64,000 nucleotides of DNA, taken from Massilia sp. Root335 (GTDB lineage Bacteria > Pseudomonadota > Gammaproteobacteria > Burkholderiales > Burkholderiaceae_D). Positions 54,586-62,970 of this stretch are shown in pieces (position 1 is the stretch's first letter; every line of letters starts with the position of its first letter). Location of the stretch: assembly GCF_001425685.1 (NCBI RefSeq), contig NZ_LMCY01000068.1:1-64000 (forward strand), read 5' to 3'. A program made the position numbers and the translations under genes. The notes below the pieces were generated by a model that saw nothing but the letters and a program-made list of their open reading frames with translations, ran no database searches and had not been told where the DNA came from.

Positions 54586-55497
54586 TCAGCGCACCAGGGC
54601 GAGCAACGCGCACAAGCGCGCACTGCGCATCCACCCGAGCACGATGACCGGCAGTTGGGCCAGCACGACGGCGCCGATCGTTCCGGCCGTCCCCAGCGCG
54701 GGCACGCGCGTGCGTGCGAGCGCGAGCAGCGCGGCGACCGCGACGCCGATGGCCGTGACGGCGAGATACGTTCCGAATAGCGCCAGCGGCCGTTGCAGCA
54801 GCAGGGCGCAGCCGCGCCACCAGGCCGCGACGGCGGACGTGCGGCGGCGGTCGGCGGCCAGCACGGCACGGCCGACGTCGACCGTCGCGTGGGCCAGCAG
54901 GAGCAGCACGGTCGTCGCCAGCAAGGCCAGGTGCGCGGCACGCTCGGCGTCGGCCTCCAGCAGGGCCGTCCCGGCCGCCTGGCCGGCGAGCCGCCAGGCG
55001 CCGGCGCCCAGCAAGCCGGCGACGCCGAGCGGCACGAGCGACCACGCGAGCATGCGCGCCAACCGCGGATACTCTTGCGCGCCGGCGGCCAGCAGGGCGC
55101 CCGACCCGAGGCGTTGCGGCGCGCGGCATGCCGCGATCGCCATGCCGGCCAGCAGCGGCGACAGCAGCAGTGTCAGCGCCAGCGCGACGCCGCCGCCCAG
55201 GCCCAGCGCCGGCGCATGGCGTTCGCGCGCGGCGCCCACGATGTCGGCGAACGCGATCATGTCGAGGCGCTCGGCCAGGCGCGCCGCGTACACCGAGTGA
55301 TCGAGGCTGGCGGACAGCATCTGCCAGACCGGCAGCGTGGCGACGACGGTCGGCAGCAGCAGGAGGACGGCCCACCACAGCAGCAAGCGCCATTGCAGCG
55401 CGGCGCGCGTCGCGCGCAATACCGTGCGGGCACCGGCCGGGCGCGGTGCGCCGGGGTGCGTGGACAGCGGCGGGGCGAGGGTCGATTCGGTCGTCAT
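54586..55497 (-). CDS. Polytopic membrane protein coupled to the M1 peptidase
   Basis: This 303-residue protein has about six hydrophobic helices and a loop rich in Ala and Arg. Its ATG overlaps the stop of the M1 peptidase gene (ATGA), so it is co-translated. It may be the permease-like partner, as M1 peptidases often sit beside ABC-type permeases, but no ATPase gene is nearby. No domain is identified with certainty. Confidence 0.62.
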   Translation of the reverse strand: MTTESTLAPPLSTHPGAPRPAGARTVLRATRAALQWRLLLWWAVLLLLPTVVATLPVWQMLSASLDHSVYAARLAERLDMIAFADIVGAARERHAPALGLGGGVALALTLLLSPLLAGMAIAACRAPQRLGSGALLAAGAQEYPRLARMLAWSLVPLGVAGLLGAGAWRLAGQAAGTALLEADAERAAHLALLATTVLLLLAHATVDVGRAVLAADRRRTSAVAAWWRGCALLLQRPLALFGTYLAVTAIGVAVAALLALARTRVPALGTAGTIGAVVLAQLPVIVLGWMRSARLCALLALVR

Positions 55498-57701
55498 AGC
55501 GTCGCGATCAGGGACAGGAGATATTCGGCGACGGCCGCGAAGTCGAGACCCCAGCGGCGCGACGCGCGCGCGTCCGGTTCGAGGGTGCGGCTGTCATCGA
55601 GCTTGCTCACGTCGAGGTAGTGCAGGCGCTGCGGATCGAGTTCGGCCGAGACGGCCCGCGCGGTCTTCGTCCAGACGAATTCGTGCCAGCGTTCGTCGGC
55701 GTCCCACTGCGCGGTTTCGCTGCTGCCGTCCGCGAATTTCACGACGAGCGTCTGCGGGACCGGCGCGCCGAGGCGGCGGACCGTCACCTCCGTGCGATAC
55801 GGATACGGTCCGGTGCCGTCCGGCGCGTGCGGATGGAGCTTGTGCCAGCGCGTGCGCGTCTCCTCGTTCCAGCGGTCGACCTTGTCCTGCTTGTCCTCGA
55901 TCCACGCACCGCCCCGCTGGCGCATGCCGGCAAGGGGCGGCAACTCCGTGCTCGTGAAGTCGCCGATGCGGTCGTCGACGCGGGTGGCGGCGTAGACCTG
56001 GCGCGCGAATGCGTCCTCGATGTCGGCGCGCCGGCCCGTCACCTCGGCCAGCGTCTCGCGCAGGTCGGCGATGCTCGGGTGGCGGAACTTCCAGCGCCGG
56101 TAGTATGCCTTGAAGGCGCGCTCCATCGGGGCGCGGCCGATGCGCGCTTCGAGGTCGCGCATCAGGGTCGCCGTGCGCGTGTAGACGGGGCCGATGTCCT
56201 GCAGTCGGTGCCACGCGTTGTCGCCGGGCGGATCGGCCGGGTCGTTGCGCGGCGTGGCCGCGCGCTCGGCGTCGAAGGTCGGGTAGCCGGGCGCGAAGCC
56301 GAGCCGGCGCAGCAGCGGCGTCGCGATGTACGCCAGCTGGCCCTCGTCGCGCATCATGCGGTTGTCCCAGTATTCGTTCAGGCCCTCGTCCAGCATCGGC
56401 TCCTCGAATTCGTTCGAGGCGAGCAGGCCGTAGAAATAGCCGTGGCCGAATTCGTGGATCGTGACGAAGGCGAGGGCGAACTGGTTTGCCGTGCGCGGCT
56501 CGACGGTCCGATAGGCCTCGGCCGTGAAGAAGGTCGGGTATTCCATGCCGCCCGCTTCTTCCGCGTTGTAGGGCGGGATCACGATGGTCAACGTCTTGTA
56601 CGGGTACGGCCCCAGCGTGTTCGAGAAATACGTCAGCGATTGCTTGGCCGCCTTCAGCGCGGGTGCCGCGCTGGCGGCGAATTCGGGCGGGTACAGCACG
56701 GTCACCGTCACTGGCGGGCTGCCCGGGCCGGACCACGTGTCGACGAGCGGCCTTGCCGTCTGCCGGTCGGCGGTCCAGGCGAAATCGTGGACGTCGCCCT
56801 GGGCGAAGCGCCAGGTGCGCATGCCGCCCTTGTCGACGGGCGCGCCTTGCGGTTCGCCGGTCGCGCCCACGGTGTAGCCGCGCGGGACGGTCAAGCTGAC
56901 GTCATAGCTGCCGAAGTCGGCGTAGAACTCCGAATTCATGTGGAACTCGTGCACGTTCCAGCGCGGCGCGCGCGCCCCGCGCTCGCCCGGCAGTTCCAGC
57001 ACGCCGATCTTCGGGAACCATTGGGCGACGAGGTGGAAGGTGCCGAAGTAGCCGGTGCGCGCGACGACGCGCGGCAGCTGCGTGAAAAAGTCGATGTCGA
57101 ACGTGGCCGATGCGCCCGGCGCCACGGTCTGCGGCAGGTCGAAACGCACCACCGTGTGGTCGGAGGGCGGTCCGTTGTCGGGATGGACGAAGGTCCACGG
57201 CACGCTCGCGCCGCCTTGCGCGACGCGGCGCAGTTCGATGTGGCCCCATGCGTCCCTGATGTCGGTGGCGGCGCGGTACGAGCCGTCGCGTTCGCGCCGC
57301 TCCGTGAAGAACGTGCTGCCGGCGCCGTCGAACGCGTTCATGTACAGGTGCAGGTAGACGCTTGTCACGGCAACCCGGCTGCGGTTGCGCCACGTGAGCC
57401 GTTCGTGCCCGGTCACCGTGTGCTTGTCCGGATCGAGCGTGGCCGCGATGTCGTAGTGGACGACGCGGTCGGACAACGTCGGCTCCAGGCCCGTGCGCGG
57501 GCCGCCCCAGGCGTCCGGGCTGCTGGGGACGCGCACGGCGGCGGCGTTGGGCGCGGCGAGGGCGATGCCGTCGGATGCGGGCGCGGGCTGCGGCACCGGC
57601 GCGATCGAGGGCGCGGCTGCCGGCGCGGCGAGCACCGCCCCCGCCAGCAGCAGGGCGGCGGCCAGTGCGGCGCCGGGCATCGGGGTGAAACGCGGATTCA
57701 T
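55494..57701 (-). CDS. M1 family zinc metallopeptidase
   Basis: This 735-residue protein has a signal peptide (about 1-25). The catalytic HExxH-x18-E is present as HEFGHGYFYG...EGLNEYWDN, and the exopeptidase motif is altered to EEAGGMEYPTFFT. The N-terminal beta domain and the C-terminal domain are of usual size. It cleaves peptides in the periplasm or outside. ATG 57701 is used because the longer frame adds 12 unlikely residues before the signal peptide. The promoter is divergent from the cobalamin riboswitch. Confidence 0.9.
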   Translation of the reverse strand: MNPRFTPMPGAALAAALLLAGAVLAAPAAAPSIAPVPQPAPASDGIALAAPNAAAVRVPSSPDAWGGPRTGLEPTLSDRVVHYDIAATLDPDKHTVTGHERLTWRNRSRVAVTSVYLHLYMNAFDGAGSTFFTERRERDGSYRAATDIRDAWGHIELRRVAQGGASVPWTFVHPDNGPPSDHTVVRFDLPQTVAPGASATFDIDFFTQLPRVVARTGYFGTFHLVAQWFPKIGVLELPGERGARAPRWNVHEFHMNSEFYADFGSYDVSLTVPRGYTVGATGEPQGAPVDKGGMRTWRFAQGDVHDFAWTADRQTARPLVDTWSGPGSPPVTVTVLYPPEFAASAAPALKAAKQSLTYFSNTLGPYPYKTLTIVIPPYNAEEAGGMEYPTFFTAEAYRTVEPRTANQFALAFVTIHEFGHGYFYGLLASNEFEEPMLDEGLNEYWDNRMMRDEGQLAYIATPLLRRLGFAPGYPTFDAERAATPRNDPADPPGDNAWHRLQDIGPVYTRTATLMRDLEARIGRAPMERAFKAYYRRWKFRHPSIADLRETLAEVTGRRADIEDAFARQVYAATRVDDRIGDFTSTELPPLAGMRQRGGAWIEDKQDKVDRWNEETRTRWHKLHPHAPDGTGPYPYRTEVTVRRLGAPVPQTLVVKFADGSSETAQWDADERWHEFVWTKTARAVSAELDPQRLHYLDVSKLDDSRTLEPDARASRRWGLDFAAVAEYLLSLIATL

Positions 57702-57808
57702 GCGGGACTCCAGGCGTGGCTCGTCGGGTGCGCTCACTATATGCGAGTTCCCGGCGGGTCTGCGCGGATTTCGTGCGGTGCGGCGTTGGCAGGGTTATAA
57801 TCCCGGGG

Positions 57809-58008
57809 TTCTGGTGCCCGCATGCGCGTCTGCGCGTGCAGTTAAACGGGAAACACGAAGCGGCGCCGCCTCCGGCGGCACGCCAGCGTGTGCTGCCCCC
57901 GCAACGGTAAACAAGCGTCGCCGCACGGCGACAGGCCGCCCCGATGACCACTGTGCTTGCATAGGAAGGTGGGACGGTCCGTCTTGGAGCCCGGAGACCG
58001 GCCAGACA
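57809..58008 (+). promoter_or_regulatory. Cobalamin riboswitch upstream of the btuB-like gene
   Basis: The plus strand contains the conserved cobalamin-riboswitch elements in order: GGTGC near the 5' end, AAACGGGAA (about 57842-57852), GCTGCCCCCGCAACGGTAA (the B12 box, about 57892-57910), and GAGCCCGGAGACCGGCC (about 57987-58003). It lies in the leader of a TonB-dependent receptor gene, and binding of cobalamin would lower its expression. The limits are approximate. Confidence 0.9.
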
Positions 58009-58092
58009 GGTGAAGCCGGCTCGCGCCGCGCTTTTTGTGTACGCCGGCGTGCGGGGACGCTTGCCGGTGCCAACCCGAAAATTGAACATCCA

Positions 58093-60081
58093 ATGCATTT
58101 TGCCGCCTCCACCCGCGGCGCGCCGGCTTTGACGCCGATCGCGCTGGCCTGCGCCGTATCCCTGTCCCTGTTTGCCGGCGCCGCGCGCGCCCAGGACGAC
58201 ATCCCGTCGACCGTCGTCGTCACCGGTTCCCGCTTCCCCAGCGTGGCAAGCCTGCGCCCGATCGGCGCCACAGTCATCACGCAGGACGACATCCGCCGCG
58301 CCGGCGTCAACGACGTGAACAGCGCGATCCGCAAGGTCGGCGGCGTGTTCGGCCGCCAGAGCCTCGATTCGTCGCCCGACTTCGCGCTCGACCTGCGCGG
58401 CTTCGGGACCAACAGCGCGCAGAACATGGTGATCATGGTCGACGGCGTGCGCCTGAACGAGAACGAGCTGACGAATACCGTGCTGTCGACGATCCCGATC
58501 GACACGGTCGAACGCATCGAGATCACGCGCGGCGGCGCCAGCGTGCTGTATGGCGAAGGCGCGACCGGCGGCGTCATCCAGATCACCACGCGCCGCGCGG
58601 TCGCCGCCGGCATGCACGGTTCCGTGTTCGCGGAAGCGGGCCGGTTCCACGAGCACGACGTGCGCGCATCGCTGTCGCAGACGGCCGGCGACGTCAGCGC
58701 CGACATCGCCGTGGCGCGCCAGGGCAGCGACAACTATCGCAAGAACAGCGACTTCGACCAGACGACGGCATCGCTCAACGTGCAGACGCGCTTTACCGGC
58801 GGCCGCGCCGGCATCCACGTGGAGAGCGCGCGCCAGGAATCGCGCTTCCCCGGTTCGCTGACCCTGGCCCAGTTCGACGCCGACCCGACGCTGGCCTCGA
58901 CGCCGAAGGACTTCGGTTCGCTGGACACCGACCGCGCGAACGTCTTCGCCGAGTATCGCGTGGGCGCCGTCGACCTGGCGCTGGACCTGTCGCACCGCGA
59001 GCGCAACGTGCGCTCGAACTATCTGTCCACGAGCTTCACGTCGGTCAACGCGTACGACGGCCGCCAGGACCAGTTCTCGCCGCGCGCGCGCTGGCTCGCC
59101 GATGTGGGCGGCATGCTCAACGAACTGGTGGGCGGCCTGGACTTCACGCGCTGGAAGCGCAAGACGGCGTCGTCGTTCTCGACCGCCGACGCGAGCCAGG
59201 GCGCGAAGGCCGTGTACGTGCGCGACGAGCTGCGCTTCGATCCGGCCCACGACGGCCGCATCGCCCTCGGCGCGCGCCACGAGACCTTCGACAAGGACTA
59301 CGTGGACGCGCTCGCCGGCGCCGCCGCGGAAGACCGCTCGCAGGCGCAGAACGCGTGGGAAGCGCAGGCCAGCTACCGCGTCCATCCGCTGGTCGAGGTG
59401 TACGCGAAGGCGGGGCAGAGCTATCGCGTGGCGAACGTCGACGAGAACAGCTACCGCTCCAGCACCGACATCCTGAAGGCGCAGACGTCGCACGACCTGG
59501 AATTCGGCACGACGCTGCGCCACGCGCCGGGCGACGACAGCCGCACGCTGACGGCGCGCGTGTTCCGTCATCGCCTGCACGACGAGATCTTCTACGATCC
59601 GACCGCGAACGGCGGCTGGGGCGTCAACACGAACCTCGACCCGACGGAGCGCAAGGGCTTCGAGATCGACGCCGAGGCGCAACTGGCCGCCGGCTGGCGC
59701 GCGAGCGCGCACGTGCAGCACGTCATCGCGCGCTTCACGGCAGGCCCGAACGCCGGCCGCGAACTGGTGCTCGTGCCGAAGAACGTGCTGACCGCGCGCC
59801 TGGCCTGGGCGCCGGGCAACGGCCAGTCGGCGGACGTGGGCGCGCAGTGGGTGGACAGCCAGCGCTACGGCAGCGACTTCACGAACGGCTGCGCGGCGCG
59901 CATCCCGTCGTACGCCACGTTCGACGGGCGCTACGCCATCAAGCTGGGCGCGTGGGAAATCGCCGCGGCGGGGCTGAACCTGGCGGACCGCCATTACTTC
60001 AGCAATGCGTTCGGGTGCAAGTCCGGCATCTATCCGAGCGATGGACGCCAGCTGAAACTGTCGGCGCGCTACGACTTCTGA
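58093..60081 (+). CDS. btuB: TonB-dependent receptor, BtuB-like (cobalamin)
   Basis: This 662-residue outer-membrane receptor has a signal peptide (about 1-34, ARAQ), a TonB box-like STVVVTGSRF near the mature start, a plug domain (VITQDDIRRAGVNDVNSAIR, GFGTNSAQNMVIMVDGVRLN), and a beta barrel ending in aromatic YDF. Cobalamin as substrate is supported by the riboswitch in its leader. ATG 58093 gives a clean signal peptide. A REP-like hairpin follows the stop. Confidence 0.92.
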   Translation: MHFAASTRGAPALTPIALACAVSLSLFAGAARAQDDIPSTVVVTGSRFPSVASLRPIGATVITQDDIRRAGVNDVNSAIRKVGGVFGRQSLDSSPDFALDLRGFGTNSAQNMVIMVDGVRLNENELTNTVLSTIPIDTVERIEITRGGASVLYGEGATGGVIQITTRRAVAAGMHGSVFAEAGRFHEHDVRASLSQTAGDVSADIAVARQGSDNYRKNSDFDQTTASLNVQTRFTGGRAGIHVESARQESRFPGSLTLAQFDADPTLASTPKDFGSLDTDRANVFAEYRVGAVDLALDLSHRERNVRSNYLSTSFTSVNAYDGRQDQFSPRARWLADVGGMLNELVGGLDFTRWKRKTASSFSTADASQGAKAVYVRDELRFDPAHDGRIALGARHETFDKDYVDALAGAAAEDRSQAQNAWEAQASYRVHPLVEVYAKAGQSYRVANVDENSYRSSTDILKAQTSHDLEFGTTLRHAPGDDSRTLTARVFRHRLHDEIFYDPTANGGWGVNTNLDPTERKGFEIDAEAQLAAGWRASAHVQHVIARFTAGPNAGRELVLVPKNVLTARLAWAPGNGQSADVGAQWVDSQRYGSDFTNGCAARIPSYATFDGRYAIKLGAWEIAAAGLNLADRHYFSNAFGCKSGIYPSDGRQLKLSARYDF

Positions 60082-60083
60082 GA

Positions 60084-60139
60084 ACCGGGGTCAGAGCCCG
60101 ATTTTAGGAAATTGCCAAAAATCGGGCTCTGACCCCGGT
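60084..60139. repeat. REP-like hairpin, complete copy of the GGGGTCAGAGCC family
   Basis: Perfect 22-bp arms (60084-60105 and 60118-60139) enclose the loop AGGAAATTGCCA. It follows the btuB-like stop by two bases. Half sites of the same motif occur at 47-63 and 26958-26985. It may act as a transcript end or as the target of a REP-associated transposase. Confidence 0.85.
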
Positions 60140-60247
60140 GTTGGTTACGACGGTAACGAAATGCAATAAATAAGCCGGGGCTAAGGATGGCGGGCGAAAA
60201 AGTGGTAATCTCGCGATCGTTCGCTCAACCAACTTAGAAGGAAAATT

Positions 60248-60910
60248 ATGCGTTCCCTGCGTTTTGCCCTGCTCGCTACCGTGCTTGCCGCCAGCACCGC
60301 TTTCGCTTCGCCGACCGACCCCAAGAACGGTGTCGAGTACGTGACGCTCGCTCAGCCGCAGCCGGTGCAGCCTGTGGGCAAGAAGGTCGAGGTGATCGAG
60401 TTCTTCATGTACCACTGCCCGCACTGCAACGCGCTGGAACCGCAGCTCGAGCAGTGGGTCAAAAAGCAGGGCGACAACATCCACTTCAAGCGCGTGCATC
60501 TGCCGTTCTCCGGCGCCAAGGATCCGGAAGCGCACCTGTACCTGACGCTGGAAGCGATGGGCAAGGCCGAGGAATTCCAGCCCAAGGTGTTCAAGGCCTG
60601 GCACGTGGATCACCTGCGCCTGAACACGGACGCCGCGATCATCGACTGGGTGGCGAAGAACGGCATCGACCGCGCCAAATTCATGGACGTGTGGAATTCG
60701 TTCGGCGTGACGACCAGGCTGCGCCAGTTGCCGCAGATCACGAGCGACTACAAGGTCGACGGCGTGCCGACCATCATCATCGACGGCAAGTACCAGACCT
60801 CGCCCGCGATCGTCTACAATTCGGTCAAGAGCAGCAGCGAACCCGTGCTGTTCCAGGCCACCCTGCAGGTGATGGACGCCCTGGTGGCGAAAGCGGCGAA
60901 GTCGAAATAA
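60248..60910 (+). CDS. dsbA: Thiol:disulfide interchange protein DsbA
   Basis: This 220-residue periplasmic oxidase has a signal peptide (about 1-20) and the active site CPHC at residues 57-60 (FFMYHCPHCN), followed by the helical insertion and the cis-proline loop (DGVPTIIIDGKY). It introduces disulfide bonds into exported proteins. The gene is preceded by AGAAGG and is followed by a small membrane protein gene. Confidence 0.94.
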   Translation: MRSLRFALLATVLAASTAFASPTDPKNGVEYVTLAQPQPVQPVGKKVEVIEFFMYHCPHCNALEPQLEQWVKKQGDNIHFKRVHLPFSGAKDPEAHLYLTLEAMGKAEEFQPKVFKAWHVDHLRLNTDAAIIDWVAKNGIDRAKFMDVWNSFGVTTRLRQLPQITSDYKVDGVPTIIIDGKYQTSPAIVYNSVKSSSEPVLFQATLQVMDALVAKAAKSK

Positions 60911-60950
60911 GCGAAACAAGCGAAACAACGCAAGGTAGAGAAACAGCGCA

Positions 60951-61286
60951 ATGAGTGACGTCGAAGGCAAGATCCTGAAGATTTACGACAAGTCCAAGCC
61001 GGACGGGGAGCACCTGTTCGACTCGAGCAACTGGAACCACCTCGCCTGGTGCATCGTCGTCCTGCTCGCGGGCCTGGCCTTCTGGCTCGCCATTGCGCTG
61101 GTCAATGCCGAAAACCAGCGCAACGCGTTGATGACGAAACAGTGCGCCGATCCCATCTTCAAAGGGGAGATCGACCAGCAATGCCTGCTGACCGTGCATT
61201 CGCGCGAGCACTGGTGGCAGCACCTGTGGTACGGGATGCGCCACGTGCGGCCGGAAGCGCCGGCACCGGTGGCGCGCCCGCACTGA
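60951..61286 (+). CDS. Small membrane protein (111 aa)
   Basis: This 111-residue protein has one transmembrane helix (about 30-50, AWCIVVLLAGLAFWLAIALV) and two cysteines in the periplasmic part (KQCADPIFK and QQCLLTV). Proximity to dsbA and the paired cysteines suggest a disulfide, but no family is recognised. It starts 40 bases after dsbA. Confidence 0.65.
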   Translation: MSDVEGKILKIYDKSKPDGEHLFDSSNWNHLAWCIVVLLAGLAFWLAIALVNAENQRNALMTKQCADPIFKGEIDQQCLLTVHSREHWWQHLWYGMRHVRPEAPAPVARPH

Positions 61287-61308
61287 GGCGTCGTCCCGAT
61301 AAGCGCGC

Positions 61309-62625
61309 TCAGGCGGCCAGCACGCCGTCCGGCAGGCTGATCACGAAGCGCGCGCCGCCCAGCGGCGACTGCTCGACCTTCAAGTGGCCGCCGTGCAGCG
61401 CGATCGCCTTGCGCGCGATCGACAGGCCGAGGCCGAACCCGCCCGTGGCGCGGTCGCGGCTGCGGTCGAGCCGGTAGAACGGTTCGAACACGCGTTCCCG
61501 CTCCTCTTCGGGAATGCCGGGACCGTCGTCCTCGATGGCGATCTCGATCCGGCAATCGTCGCGCCGCACCCGCAGCGCCACCTCGTGCGCCGCGTATTTC
61601 TGCGCATTCCTCAGCAGGTTGCCGATGGCACGGGCGAGCAGGCGGCGGTCGGCGTCCATGCTGCCCAGGCGCTCGCCCAGGTCCACGTGCAGGCGCTGCG
61701 GACGCGGATGCAGGCCGTCTGCGCATTCGCGCAGCAGCGGCTCCAGTTCGAACAGCGCGCGCTGCGGGCCTTGTGCGTTGTCCAGCTTGCTCATCGACAG
61801 CAGTTCGTTGACGAGGTCGTTCAACTCCGCCAGGTCGCCCTCCATCGCCGCGATGCGCTTCGCTAACGCGGGATCGGCCGCGCGCTCGTTCAACAATTCC
61901 AGCGCGAACTCCAGCCGCGCGATCGGCGTGCGCAATTCGTGCGAGACGGAATGCAGCAGGTTCTTCTGCGCTTCGAGCAGGCCCTGGATGCGCTCGGCCA
62001 TCGCATTGATGCGCTCGGCCAGCGGATAGACGGCGTCCGCCGGCTTCAGGTCGGCCCGCGCCGATAACTGCCCGGCGCCGAATTCGTCCGCCACGCGCGA
62101 CAGCGTCTGCAACGCCTGCCAGTGCGCGCGCGACCACAGCGCGATGGGCACCAGCAGCGCGAGCGCCACGACGACGTAGCGCACCACTTCCATCGCGAGG
62201 GCCTGGCCGAGGTCGATCGGCAGGTTGTACGCGCGGATCGCTTCCTCGTTGCTGCCGATGTAGCGCTCGCCGTGCAGGTCGACGCGCCGGAAGAATGCCT
62301 TGTGCTGCGGGTCCAGCACGACCTCGCCCCGCTCCAGCGCCGCGTACTGGCGGGCGGGCAGGGCGGCGCGCGCCTGGTCCAGCGGGATCAGGTCGAAATG
62401 GGCTTCGGACACTTCGCGCACCTTGTTCAGGCGGCCCAGCCACTCGTCGGCCGGCGCGCGGTCGACGTATTGTTCGAGCAGGAAGATCTGGGCCGACGCC
62501 TGGCGCCGCGCGATGTCGTCGAGCGGGTCGCCGAACAGGCGGGCGAAGACGAAATAGATCACGAATGTCGCGCCCGTGATCGACAGCATCACGAGCACGA
62601 AGAAACGGAAGAACAGGCGATTCAC
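61309..62625 (-). CDS. Sensor histidine kinase (RstB/EnvZ-type), orphan in this window
   Basis: This is a 438-residue kinase. TM1 is at about 7-27, followed by a periplasmic domain, TM2 at about 146-164 and a HAMP domain. The phosphorylated His229 is in LHSVSHELRTPIA, the N box in NLLRNAQKYA, and DDGPGIPEEE with GGFGLGLSI forms the ATP site. GTG 62625 fits GGAGG eight bases upstream and the membrane helix. No response regulator gene is adjacent on either side. It may phosphorylate a regulator encoded elsewhere. Confidence 0.9.
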   Translation of the reverse strand: MNRLFFRFFVLVMLSITGATFVIYFVFARLFGDPLDDIARRQASAQIFLLEQYVDRAPADEWLGRLNKVREVSEAHFDLIPLDQARAALPARQYAALERGEVVLDPQHKAFFRRVDLHGERYIGSNEEAIRAYNLPIDLGQALAMEVVRYVVVALALLVPIALWSRAHWQALQTLSRVADEFGAGQLSARADLKPADAVYPLAERINAMAERIQGLLEAQKNLLHSVSHELRTPIARLEFALELLNERAADPALAKRIAAMEGDLAELNDLVNELLSMSKLDNAQGPQRALFELEPLLRECADGLHPRPQRLHVDLGERLGSMDADRRLLARAIGNLLRNAQKYAAHEVALRVRRDDCRIEIAIEDDGPGIPEEERERVFEPFYRLDRSRDRATGGFGLGLSIARKAIALHGGHLKVEQSPLGGARFVISLPDGVLAA

Positions 62626-62970
62626 GCCATCATCCTCCGCACGCGGCAAAGGCTGGGTCGGGTTTTGTCTTGCACATATCGAAATTGTATAGGAGCAATG
62701 GACTAAAAAACCATCATTTACAAATTGTGGACAAATGCCCGACAGTCGGCGGATGAAGTTCTCGCCGCACCTGCGTACGATTCCCATCGTCAGGGCACCT
62801 CGAACACCGTGCGGGCGGCGCAGGGCGGCCCTGCAGCGCGCGGCAGGCGGTTGGGCGTGTCCTTATCGGGTTTTCCGTTTGGCCCACCTGATGCGCGAGA
62901 GACGGTGGGCCTTTTTTTATTCGGATGCGTGCCGGGCACACGGCGCCATCGTATTCCTGGAGAGGGGAGA
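62626..62970. other. Intergenic region with an unassigned terminator
   Basis: The region lies between the histidine kinase start and the lipoprotein gene. It carries no convincing gene. A plus-strand terminator (62881-62918) has no gene in front of it, so a small RNA in about 62700-62910 is conceivable. Confidence 0.45.
62881..62918 (+). terminator. Rho-independent terminator without an assigned gene
   Basis: GGCCCACC / GGTGGGCC, with a loop of 15 bases, is followed by seven T. No plus-strand reading frame ends before it, and it lies before the lipoprotein gene at 62971. Confidence 0.75.

Noticed and set aside
57493..58092. Upstream extension of the btuB-like frame
   Set aside because: It crosses the cobalamin riboswitch and has no signal peptide. 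The start at 58093 gives a clean one.
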